Source: Deltaproteobacteria bacterium
GTDB lineage: Bacteria; Desulfobacterota; Desulfobacteria; Desulfobacterales; B30-G6
Direction: 5' to 3'
DNA length: 5,813 nucleotides
Assembly (NCBI GenBank): GCA_019313725.1
Contig: JAFDAT010000235.1
Span: forward strand, 1-5,813
Positions 1 to 5,813 of the stretch are shown here, piece by piece (within the stretch, counting starts at the first letter, position 1; each line of letters opens with the position of its first letter). Under the pieces are notes generated by a model that saw nothing but the letters and a program-made list of their open reading frames with translations, had not been told where the DNA came from and did not search any database. The translations under genes were made by a program, and so were the position numbers.

Positions 1-1319
1 TTACATAAGCGGCTGGCCATATCCTCATCAAACCCGGGAATGCCCACCATGACAAGCGGTTTTTCAGATGTTTGTTGCACGTTCAGCATGCCATCCGTAT
101 ACTGAGCATTGGTTTCCTGATTCAGTCCGATGCCAATGACCACAACCGCATCCACGCCGGGGTCCCTGGCGGCTATCCGGGCAGCCTGGATATAAATGTC
201 GATATCCAGGGACGCGGACAGTCCCACATCGATGGGGTTCGCGGTGCTGGTCCCTGTCGGCGGCACCAGTTTAGCCAGCGTAGCTCTGGTATCAGCCGAC
301 AAGACTGCCATTGAAAGCCCGTTCGCACTGCACGCTTCCGCCGCAGAAACCGCCAGACCACCGGGCCCGGAAATAATCGCCATACGCCTGCCGATACCAT
401 CGGGCAGCAGTGAAAAAGCCATCAGCGCGTCGAGCCACGCTTCAAACCCGCTGACGCTCAAGATTCCTGTCTGCTTTGCCACGGCAGCCCATATTTCGGC
501 GGAACCCGCCAATGCACCGGTATGCGATGCGGCAGCCTTCGATCCCGCCTGCGTGAGGCCCAGCTTCCATATAATGACCGGTTTGGACATAGATGCATTG
601 CGAATCGCCGACAAAAAGGCCGGTCCATCCTTAATCCCTTCAATATAAGCACCAATCACCCCGGTAGATGCATCCTGGGCAAAATAATTGATAAAGTCCG
701 GGCAGGAGAGGTCGCATTCATTGCCGATGCTGACCGCCTTGCTGAAATAGAGCCCTTTCCGGGACGCCATGCGCCCCAGGATGTTGGCCAACGATCCGCT
801 GTGGGAAACGAGCCCGATATTTCCAGATTGCCTGGACAGTTCCGGAAAAAAAGAGAGACCCGACTCAGGGGCATACAAACCCATGCCGTTCGGCCCGATC
901 AGACGCATGCCGCCGGATCGGGCAACCTGCACTATTTCATGCTGCAGCCGCCGCCCCTCCTCCCCGGTTTCACCATAACCCGCCGTGAAAAGTACGGCAC
1001 CCTTCACCCCCTTCCGGACACAATCCTTGATGACGGAAAGGGTGAAACGGCTGGGCACCAGCACAATGGCAAGGTCCACCGCTGCAGGTATGGACAGAAT
1101 GTCGGGGTAGACTTTAAGCCCATCGATCTCTTCAGCATTAGGGTTGACGGGAAAGATTTGACCAGGAAATTTCTGGTCTTGAAACGCTGTCAGAAAAAGC
1201 CTCCCCGTCTTCAGTCCCCTGGGAACCCCTACAATGGCAACTGACTCAGGATGGAAGAGCGCTTCTATCTGGCGGGTTGTTTCTGAAACAGTGTTTATGC
1301 TGGAGCTGGTTTTTTTCAT
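1..1319 (-). CDS. NDP-forming acyl-CoA synthetase (acetate-CoA ligase family), N-terminal part, cut by window edge
   Basis: The reading frame is open from an ATG at 1319 to the left edge, giving 439 residues with no stop, so the 3' end lies outside. In sequence order I see a CoA-binding Rossmann-like domain (about residues 18-115, beginning ESVAIVGVPRG), GPNGMG at 142-147, SHSGSL at 172-177, and SHTGALAG at 265-272. His266 in that last motif matches the phosphorylated catalytic His of the ADP-forming acyl-CoA synthetase family (COG1042). A further succinyl-CoA-ligase-like domain follows from about 310 (SGPGGLAV at 317-324). Family members convert acyl-CoA + ADP + Pi to acid + ATP + CoA, or the reverse, in the cytoplasm. 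Fused members usually end with an ATP-grasp domain, which would lie beyond the edge; some carry an acetyltransferase domain instead. The substrate cannot be read from the sequence. No good ribosome binding site precedes this ATG. A TTG at 1340-1338, three bases after AAGAGGA, would add seven residues and is a possible alternative start. Confidence 0.9.
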   Translation of the reverse strand, partial: MKKTSSSINTVSETTRQIEALFHPESVAIVGVPRGLKTGRLFLTAFQDQKFPGQIFPVNPNAEEIDGLKVYPDILSIPAAVDLAIVLVPSRFTLSVIKDCVRKGVKGAVLFTAGYGETGEEGRRLQHEIVQVARSGGMRLIGPNGMGLYAPESGLSFFPELSRQSGNIGLVSHSGSLANILGRMASRKGLYFSKAVSIGNECDLSCPDFINYFAQDASTGVIGAYIEGIKDGPAFLSAIRNASMSKPVIIWKLGLTQAGSKAAASHTGALAGSAEIWAAVAKQTGILSVSGFEAWLDALMAFSLLPDGIGRRMAIISGPGGLAVSAAEACSANGLSMAVLSADTRATLAKLVPPTGTSTANPIDVGLSASLDIDIYIQAARIAARDPGVDAVVVIGIGLNQETNAQYTDGMLNVQQTSEKPLVMVGIPGFDEDMASRLC

Positions 1320-1350
1320 TTTCAAGCTTATTGTGTTCAAGTGTCCTCTT

Positions 1351-1386
1351 GTTTCGATTTCGATAGCGATCCCGATTTTGATTTGG
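1351..1386. repeat. degenerate tandem hexamer repeat, six copies
   Basis: Read on the plus strand in steps of six from 1351, the units are gtttcg, atttcg, atagcg, atcccg, attttg, atttgg, followed by atc. The best consensus is ATTTCG (CGAAAT on the minus strand). The array lies in the 132-base spacer between comEC and the acyl-CoA synthetase gene, ending about 30 bases before that gene's ATG. It is in frame with that ATG, so with an upstream start it would read as alternating Ile codons. No function is assigned. Confidence 0.6.
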
Positions 1387-1432
1387 ATCACTCAATCCAA
1401 CAATACTACAACTGATCGGGAGATGATCCAAA
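1382..1432. repeat. perfect 9-bp inverted repeat with a 33-base loop
   Basis: TTTGGATCA at 1382-1390 is matched by its exact reverse complement TGATCCAAA at 1424-1432. It lies about 20 bases after the comEC stop codon. No T-tract follows the second arm on either strand, so it does not look like a classical Rho-independent terminator. It could be a binding site, an RNA hairpin at the comEC 3' end, or chance; GATC recurs three times within it. Confidence 0.5.
1403..1431 (-). promoter_or_regulatory. weak candidate sigma-70-like promoter for the acyl-CoA synthetase gene
   Basis: On the minus strand TTGGAT (1431-1426) is followed, after exactly 17 bases, by TAGTAT (1408-1403). The -35 match to TTGACA is 3 of 6 and the -10 match to TATAAT is 4 of 6, with ideal spacing. 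It would start transcription about 75-80 bases before the ATG at 1319. The match is weak and could be chance in this AT-rich spacer. It overlaps one arm of the inverted repeat at 1382-1432. Confidence 0.22.
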
Positions 1433-1451
1433 AATAATCAATGGTAATTTT

Positions 1452-4007
1452 TTAACCGGCACCCGGACCACGTTCTATCGTCGGTCTCACCCGCAGGGTC
1501 TCCCCGTCACTGTCCAGGCGGACAGCACCGTCAAGATCGGTTCGGTAAATCCGGCTTCCCTGCCGGGCGTATCTGCCCAGGACCTTTTCGTGGGGAAACC
1601 GGAACCGGTTTTTCCATCCGGCAGAAATTACCACAATACCGGGATCCACGCGTTGAACAAACTCGGCTGTACTGGATGATTGGCTGCCATGGTGTGGCGC
1701 AATCAAGACCGAACTTTCCAGTACACCCGGGTTGAGTTTAAGAAGCGCCGCCTCACCGTCAGCCATGATATCGCCGGGAAACAAAAAATCATGGTCACCA
1801 TAGCTTGCCTGCAAGACCAGAGAGTTGTTGTTGGCGTTGCGCCATGGTTCTACGCTCCGACGCTCAAGAAAACCCTTTTCAGGGTAAAGAAATACCAACT
1901 CAACCCCGTTGATCGAGCGTGTTCGGGGCAGATCTTCATACCGTGGGCAGAACACTGCTTTGCGTTTAAGTGTCTCGGCGAATATTCGATACCCCTTGCT
2001 CCGGGAAGTTTCATTGTTGGTCCAAGCGTTCTTTACATTAAAATGTTCGACGATATAGGTCAACCCATTCAGATGATCGCTGTTGGGATGAGAGAGCACA
2101 ATGCTGTGAATGGTTCTGATCTTACGTTTCCACAAATAGGGCGCGACTATCCTGGCCCCCACATCGAAGGTGGTATTGTCTGAAAATCCCCCGCCGTCAA
2201 CGAGGATGTTATAACCTTTGGGCAGTTCGAGAAGGGCGGCGCTGCCCTGGCCGACATCAAGAATCGTCACCCTAAGGTCTTTTGCCAGGTAGCGTTCATT
2301 TACCCAGTACAGTACATCCGCACCCAGCATAACTACGGCTGCCAATACCGCAGCCGGCAGCCATTTGCGGACAAAACCATCCTGCAGGTTACGTTTAGCG
2401 CCGGATACCAGGGTTACCGCCCCCCAGAGAATAATATAATAGCAGACCATTTCCAGGATACCGGGTGTCACCGTCTTTACCGCCGCGAATGGAAGCGCTG
2501 CAAAAAAACTGATGATATGTATGGCCAACGCTAGGACATGAGCACAAACTAAAAAACCTATTGCCGCCGCAGGCGGGTAGAGCATGGCAATTAAAACCGA
2601 TACCAGTCCCACCGGCACGACAATAAAGCCGACCAGGGGCACGGCGATAACGTTGACAACCACGCCCACAAGGGAGACCTGGTTGAAGTAATACATGACA
2701 ATCGGCAGCGTACCGATTGTGGCACATACGGACACCATAAAAAGCATCCCTGTTCTGGCTGCCATGCTTTGCCACCAACGCCTGTTCTTTTCCCTAGCGG
2801 GCACCAGTTTTGAAATCCCCAGAACAATTGCAAAAACGGCCGTAAAGGAGAGCTGGAATGAAATGGAAAACAGGGTGGGTGGGTGGATGGCGACGATGAC
2901 CAGTGCCGCCACGGCCAGGGTATTGATCATGTCCTGGTCCCTGCCGGAAAGATATGTCATCAGAAAAACGGTCACCATGATGACCGCCCTTTGAGTGGAT
3001 GGAGACATGCCGGCCATGAGACCATATCCCATGACCGGGAAAAAGGACAATATGGCCGCGGCCGTTCTCGTCCGCCCCAGCCATAGCAGTGGTTTGAAAA
3101 ATGACAACGCCCATCGGAATATGAAAAAGGCCGCGCCGGCGACAATGCCGACATGCAAACCGGAGATGGCCAGAAGATGGCTGGTTCCTGAACGGTTGAA
3201 AATTTCCCTTATCTGTGGCGTCAGTGCATTTCGATCGCCGATGAGCAGTGCTTTCATAACCCGTTTAACAGGCGTTGACGTGTCGGTTTCTGCAAAAGGC
3301 AACCCATCGATCTTGTCGGAAATAGACCTGCGCAGACGCTGCAGGAGGGTAGCGTTTCTGTGGGGCGGGTCTGGTTTTGGAATTTCGATTTTTCCTGCGC
3401 GGGCGTACCCGGTCACCCAGATTTTCTTAAACGACATGTAGCGCTGGTAATCAAATCCACCCGGATTGTTAAAATTGTGAACCGGCCGTATCTTTGTGTC
3501 CAGAACGATTTCATCACCCTTTTGCAGCAAGCCGGGATTCCCGGTAACGGATATCCGTATTCTTCCGGTTGCCGGGCGAAGGGATCCGTTCACATCGAGG
3601 GCCTGGGCCCGAAGAATAAACCGGGTTCTTCTGTCGGACACCCTGGGTATCTCGTCAATAATACCGGTCAGCCTGTAGACCTTGCCGTCAGTATACCGTG
3701 TGAGATGGTTGTCGGAAAACCGGGGCCACACCCACGGTTGGATCGACAGGTATCCGAGTATGAAAAAAAGCACCAACGGAAGAATAACGGCGGGCTTTCC
3801 CCGTTTCACGCATATGCCAATGAGGATGATGTTCGTAAAAGCGAGCAGGAATGCAGTCCAAAGATGGCCCGGAAATGTGGTCCCTGCCAGGACACCGGGT
3901 ATGAGTGCCGCGACAAGACAAATAAGTGGACGATAGAGCGCCTCATCACTCCTTTTCGCGATGAATGTCGGCACCCAGAAGGGCAAGTTTTTTATCGAGA
4001 GATTCAT
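1452..4007 (-). CDS. comEC: ComEC/Rec2 family DNA internalization channel
   Basis: ComEC carries single-stranded DNA across the inner membrane during natural transformation. Numbered from the ATG at 4007 (851 residues), the order is: hydrophobic N-terminal segments (about 23-43, 50-66, 72-88); a DUF4131/OB-like soluble region (about 100-210); the polytopic Competence domain (about 250-540, with IGDRNALTP and SGLHVG at 282-287); then a metallo-beta-lactamase-like domain (about 577-832). That last domain keeps ILDVGQG, HPNSDH (His640, Asp644, His645), the NNNS motif (about 726-729), PGD (Asp746) and PHHGS (His772, His773), so the hydrolase site looks intact. Full-length ComEC proteins are usually 700-900 residues. 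The start is uncertain. The ATG at 4007 lies 62 bases inside murA and has no clear Shine-Dalgarno; the frame stays open up to 4121. The family-like N-terminus (RPLICLVAALIPGVLAG) begins only about 25 residues in. The overlap suggests co-transcription and possibly coupled translation with murA. Whether the host is competent cannot be told from here. Confidence 0.95.
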   Translation of the reverse strand: MNLSIKNLPFWVPTFIAKRSDEALYRPLICLVAALIPGVLAGTTFPGHLWTAFLLAFTNIILIGICVKRGKPAVILPLVLFFILGYLSIQPWVWPRFSDNHLTRYTDGKVYRLTGIIDEIPRVSDRRTRFILRAQALDVNGSLRPATGRIRISVTGNPGLLQKGDEIVLDTKIRPVHNFNNPGGFDYQRYMSFKKIWVTGYARAGKIEIPKPDPPHRNATLLQRLRRSISDKIDGLPFAETDTSTPVKRVMKALLIGDRNALTPQIREIFNRSGTSHLLAISGLHVGIVAGAAFFIFRWALSFFKPLLWLGRTRTAAAILSFFPVMGYGLMAGMSPSTQRAVIMVTVFLMTYLSGRDQDMINTLAVAALVIVAIHPPTLFSISFQLSFTAVFAIVLGISKLVPAREKNRRWWQSMAARTGMLFMVSVCATIGTLPIVMYYFNQVSLVGVVVNVIAVPLVGFIVVPVGLVSVLIAMLYPPAAAIGFLVCAHVLALAIHIISFFAALPFAAVKTVTPGILEMVCYYIILWGAVTLVSGAKRNLQDGFVRKWLPAAVLAAVVMLGADVLYWVNERYLAKDLRVTILDVGQGSAALLELPKGYNILVDGGGFSDNTTFDVGARIVAPYLWKRKIRTIHSIVLSHPNSDHLNGLTYIVEHFNVKNAWTNNETSRSKGYRIFAETLKRKAVFCPRYEDLPRTRSINGVELVFLYPEKGFLERRSVEPWRNANNNSLVLQASYGDHDFLFPGDIMADGEAALLKLNPGVLESSVLIAPHHGSQSSSTAEFVQRVDPGIVVISAGWKNRFRFPHEKVLGRYARQGSRIYRTDLDGAVRLDSDGETLRVRPTIERGPGAG
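3944..3956 (-). promoter_or_regulatory. Shine-Dalgarno plus TGATG stop/start overlap at the murA end
   Basis: The minus strand reads AAAAGGAGTGATG (3956-3944). A strong Shine-Dalgarno core overlaps the last murA codons, and the murA TGA (3948-3946) shares a base with an ATG (3946-3944). This is the classic layout of translational coupling. However, that ATG is in the +1 frame relative to ComEC, opens only 46 codons (to a TGA ending at 3806), and lies just two bases after GGAG. It may be a re-initiation relic, a sign of a frameshift near the comEC start, or chance. Confidence 0.45.
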
Positions 4008-5199
4008 AGCCGCGGTCCAGATGGTAAACCCTGCGAACTTCAGTTGTTCCCTTGGCTGCCAGTCCCGCCAGCACCAGTGATGCACTGGCCCTGAGATCGG
4101 TCGCCATGACCGGGGCTCCACCGAGTCGAGGAACCCCCTTTATCAGCGCGGTATCCCCGGATATGTTGATATCAGCGCCCATACGCTTCAACTCGCTGAC
4201 GTGAATAAACCTGTTCTCAAAAATAGTTTCCGAAATGATGCTGAGCCCCTTGGCCATGGACATGAGCACCATGAACTGAGCCTGCATATCCGTTGGAAAC
4301 CCGGGATATGCCAGGGTTTTGACGTCGACGCTCGAAATTTCGGCCGGACCGGACACCTTTATGCGCGATCCTGCGGTAATCACCTCCGCACCCGTGAGCC
4401 GCAGTTTGTGGATGACCGCCTCGAGATGGCCGGGCTCACACCCGGTCAGGACGACCTCGCCACGGGTCAACGCCGCTGCGACCATCAAGGTACCGGTTTC
4501 GATCCGATCGGGTAGTATGCTCACGGATACCGGCTTGAGTTCAGGAACCCCTTTTATCACCATCATGGAAGTACCGGCACCGGAGATATCGGCTCCCATT
4601 TGAACCAGCACGTCTGCCAGGGCTTTCACTTCGGGCTCACGGGCGACATTGCGCAGCACGGTGGTCCCTTCGGCAAGTACAGCCGCCATCAACAGGTTCT
4701 CCGTTCCGGTCACGGTGGTGACGTCAAAATAGATCTCGTTGCCCTTCAGTCGCGGCGCTTTGGCTTCTACATATCCGTGCTTCAGATCGATGGCCGCTCC
4801 CAGCCGGGCAAGCCCTTTCAGGTGCAGATTGATCGGCCTGGCCCCGATGGCACATCCTCCCGGAAGTGACACCCTGGCCTTTTTAAGCCGTGCCAGGATG
4901 GGCCCCAACACCAGTATCGAGGCCCGCATCTTGCGGACAAGGTCATATGGGGCTTCGTGGTTGTGAAAACCCTGGGCGTTAATACGCACCGTATCGCCAT
5001 CGGTTTCGATCTCCGCCCCGAGATTGGACAACAGCACCTTGGTGCTCTCAATATCCATGAGCCGGGGTACATTACGATATGTATTCCACCCATCCGCCAG
5101 CAGCGATGATATCAGAATGGGCAAGGCGGCGTTTTTAGCGCCACTTACCTTGATTTCGCCCTCGAGGCGTTTACCGCCTGTAACTATGATCTTGTCCAT
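3946..5199 (-). CDS. murA: UDP-N-acetylglucosamine 1-carboxyvinyltransferase (MurA)
   Basis: MurA transfers enolpyruvate from phosphoenolpyruvate to UDP-GlcNAc, the first committed cytoplasmic step of peptidoglycan synthesis. The 417-residue protein has the usual length (E. coli has 419) and the two-domain EPSP-synthase-like fold. Visible active-site residues are Lys22 in SGAKNAALP, Arg92 in MRAS, Cys116 in LPGGCAIGARPI (catalytic loop), Asp304 in YPGFPTDMQAQ (general base) and Arg396 in HLDRGYESL. Having Cys rather than Asp at position 116 is the version fosfomycin can alkylate, so the enzyme is predicted to be fosfomycin-sensitive. The ATG at 5199 fits the family start (MDKIIVTGG); the upstream Shine-Dalgarno is weak (AGG about nine bases away). 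Upstream is a terminator ending the previous operon, so murA probably has its own promoter in the 57-base gap, though I see no convincing -35/-10 pair. Its 3' end overlaps comEC. Confidence 0.98.
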   Translation of the reverse strand: MDKIIVTGGKRLEGEIKVSGAKNAALPILISSLLADGWNTYRNVPRLMDIESTKVLLSNLGAEIETDGDTVRINAQGFHNHEAPYDLVRKMRASILVLGPILARLKKARVSLPGGCAIGARPINLHLKGLARLGAAIDLKHGYVEAKAPRLKGNEIYFDVTTVTGTENLLMAAVLAEGTTVLRNVAREPEVKALADVLVQMGADISGAGTSMMVIKGVPELKPVSVSILPDRIETGTLMVAAALTRGEVVLTGCEPGHLEAVIHKLRLTGAEVITAGSRIKVSGPAEISSVDVKTLAYPGFPTDMQAQFMVLMSMAKGLSIISETIFENRFIHVSELKRMGADINISGDTALIKGVPRLGGAPVMATDLRASASLVLAGLAAKGTTEVRRVYHLDRGYESLDKKLALLGADIHREKE

Positions 5200-5221
5200 A
5201 ATTCAATACCTGACGCTTCAC

Positions 5222-5236
5222 TTCGTGTCACTCGAA
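5222..5236. promoter_or_regulatory. imperfect 15-bp palindrome upstream of murA, operator-like
   Basis: The plus-strand sequence TTCGTGTCACTCGAA pairs with itself at six of seven positions around a central C; only the T/T pair at the fifth position fails. It lies 23-37 bases before the murA ATG, between the upstream terminator and the gene, where an operator or promoter element would sit. Part of it overlaps the 16-nt-period repeat. No regulator family is suggested. Confidence 0.3.
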
Positions 5237-5256
5237 TCCTTGGCCCCTTGAATCCT
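5231..5256. repeat. partial tandem repeat with 16-base period
   Basis: CTCGAATCCT (5231-5240) recurs as CTTGAATCCT (5247-5256), nine of ten bases identical, with TGGCCC between them. The short repeat lies wholly in the murA upstream spacer, abutting the terminator's T-tract. It may be a fragment of a larger interspersed intergenic repeat. Confidence 0.5.
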
Positions 5257-5301
5257 AAAAAAAGAAGCGCCTCCCCGCAAATTCGTGCAGGACAGGCGCT
5301 T
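5257..5301 (-). terminator. Rho-independent terminator of the NrfD/small-protein operon
   Basis: On the minus strand a perfect 8-bp stem, AAGCGCCT (5301-5294) with AGGCGCTT (5272-5265), encloses a second stem, CCTGCA with TGCGGG (one G-T pair). It is followed by C and then seven T residues (5263-5257). It starts 24 bases after the stop of the 51-codon gene. It separates the redox operon from murA, allowing different expression of the two. Confidence 0.9.
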
Positions 5302-5324
5302 TCAGACTTGTTATCAGACGAGAC

Positions 5325-5480
5325 TCAGTGATGGCCGCCTTTGCCCTGGTAGGTGTCAACGGCTGCTTTGATAATGCAGAAGGTCATGCCCATGCCCATA
5401 ATCGACATCGCATACCACAGACCGCCATGAAAAACCACATGCACCGTGTCCCATACCCATTCAAAACTGAAAGGAAACAT
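5325..5480 (-). CDS. 51-residue single-span membrane protein, probable small subunit of the NrfD-type redox complex
   Basis: The ATG at 5480 opens 51 codons to a TGA at 5327-5325. An excellent ribosome binding site (GGAGG, five bases before the ATG) overlaps the stop of the NrfD-like gene; the gap between the genes is 9 bases. The protein starts MFPFSFEWVWDTVH, has one hydrophobic segment at about 14-40 containing His14, His18 and a Met/Gly run (MSIMGMGM, 25-32), and ends in a short polar tail, KGGHH. A terminator follows at once, so this is the last gene of the operon. By size, topology and place directly after an NrfD-like gene it resembles the small HmcD/9HcD subunits of sulfate-reducer transmembrane cytochrome complexes. 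That comparison is inference from context, not a sequence match I can prove. It is short enough to be missed by automatic annotation. Confidence 0.8.
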   Translation of the reverse strand: MFPFSFEWVWDTVHVVFHGGLWYAMSIMGMGMTFCIIKAAVDTYQGKGGHH

Positions 5481-5489
5481 TTTACCCTC

Positions 5490-5813
5490 CTATCCTTTAG
5501 CCGGCGCCAGCTCGGCTTCCTGTGCTAATTTCGCTTCTTCTCCGGCTTCCGTGTCCTGCGTCACCGCCGTCTCGGGCTCCTCGATTGGGTTGAGCTCGGC
5601 CTCCTGCGGGAAAATCGGCATATAACGGTATGATATCATCACCAGGATGATGCCATAGGCAATGGGAAGTATGGTGGTCGCGATTTCCTGCCAACTGGGA
5701 AAATACATATTCCAGGTTTCAAACGTCAGCACCGGAACCGCCAGCACCTGGAGCACCATGACCCACCGATTCAAAAGAACACCGATAGATGCCAGGATAA
5801 TTGCCGTCCACAG
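5490..5813 (-). CDS. NrfD/PsrC-family membrane subunit, C-terminal 107 residues, cut by window edge
   Basis: The frame is open from the right edge (5813) to a TAG at 5492-5490, so only the C-terminus is seen. Two hydrophobic segments are visible (about residues 1-26, LWTAIILASIGVLLNRWVMV onward, and 43-62), joined by a loop TFETWNMYFPSWQE, then SYRYMPIFPQ. This pattern of Arg-containing helix, aromatic loop and final helix ending in YRYxPxFP is what I expect at the end of NrfD/PsrC-type quinone-interacting subunits, as in the Hmc, Qrc and Dsr complexes of sulfate reducers. These subunits move electrons between the menaquinone pool and periplasmic or cytoplasmic redox partners. A TTG at 5774 could be mistaken for a start, but the conserved hydrophobic frame continues upstream of it. 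The last 39 residues are an acidic Glu/Ala/Pro-rich tail with QEAEL occurring twice (70-74 and 98-102). Which complex it belongs to cannot be decided without the upstream genes. Confidence 0.75.
   Translation of the reverse strand: MWTAIILASIGVLLNRWVMVLQVLAVPVLTFETWNMYFPSWQEIATTILPIAYGIILVMISYRYMPIFPQEAELNPIEEPETAVTQDTEAGEEAKLAQEAELAPAKG

Noticed and set aside
196..648. 150-codon plus-strand open frame rich in Ala/Pro
   Set aside because: It is a mirror of the same acyl-CoA synthetase gene; its composition reflects the complementary codons.
522..1244. 240-codon plus-strand open frame
   Set aside because: It is antisense to the acyl-CoA synthetase gene, whose minus-strand frame shows clear family motifs (SHTGALAG, SHSGSL). 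The plus-strand product has no recognisable domain or start signal.
1246..1431. 61-codon minus-strand frame across the comEC/acyl-CoA synthetase spacer
   Set aside because: Its Asn/Arg-rich middle is a readout of the hexamer repeat and its 3' half overlaps the acyl-CoA synthetase gene in another frame. It has no Shine-Dalgarno.
1432..1454. possible terminator directly after comEC
   Set aside because: Only an A/T-only pairing (AAAAAT with ATTTTT) can form; there is no GC-rich stem.
1680..2183. 167-codon plus-strand open frame
   Set aside because: It is antisense to the metallo-beta-lactamase domain of ComEC, which is intact and conserved on the minus strand.
2395..2778. 127-codon Gly/Cys-rich minus-strand frame
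   Set aside because: It is a frame-shifted shadow of the ComEC membrane domain on the same strand.
3360..4094. 244-codon plus-strand open frame
   Set aside because: It lies opposite the N-terminal half of comEC and the end of murA, both well supported; the product has no family resemblance.
1..5813. mobile element, CRISPR array, phage, defence or biosynthetic system
   Set aside because: There is no transposase or integrase, no long regular repeat array, no tRNA or attachment-like duplication, and all five genes belong to ordinary chromosomal families. I see no evidence of an undescribed system beyond the small gene and spacer structures reported.

Overview
The window looks like chromosome from an anaerobic deltaproteobacterium, most likely a sulfate reducer of the Desulfobacterales type. 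This is inferred from an NrfD-type membrane redox subunit with a tiny partner gene, an NDP-forming acyl-CoA synthetase, moderate GC content, and degenerate short repeats between genes. No marker gene fixes the taxonomy. All five genes lie on the minus strand, so transcription runs from high to low coordinates.

From the right edge in transcription order: (1) 5813-5490 is the C-terminal end of an NrfD/PsrC-family quinone-interacting membrane subunit, cut by the window edge. (2) 5480-5325 is a 51-residue single-span membrane protein, 9 nt downstream with a strong ribosome binding site; it is probably the last, small subunit of the same redox complex. (3) 5301-5257 is a convincing Rho-independent terminator closing that operon. 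(4) 5256-5200 is a short spacer with a 16-nt-period repeat and an imperfect palindrome. (5) 5199-3946 is murA, complete, with all main catalytic residues. (6) 4007-1452 is comEC, the DNA-uptake channel with its metallo-beta-lactamase domain; it overlaps the end of murA and its true start is unclear. (7) 1451-1320 is a gene-free spacer with a long-loop inverted repeat, six degenerate hexamer copies and a weak possible promoter. (8) 1319-1 is the N-terminal 439 residues of an NDP-forming acyl-CoA synthetase (acetate-CoA ligase family), running off the left edge.

The genes fall into three functional blocks: respiratory or redox membrane complex, cell-wall precursor synthesis plus DNA uptake (murA-comEC, probably co-transcribed), and acyl-CoA metabolism. 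I found no mobile element, CRISPR array, RNA gene or recognisable new defence system. The points most worth a second look are the 51-codon gene, the comEC start, and the repeat structures in the two spacers.
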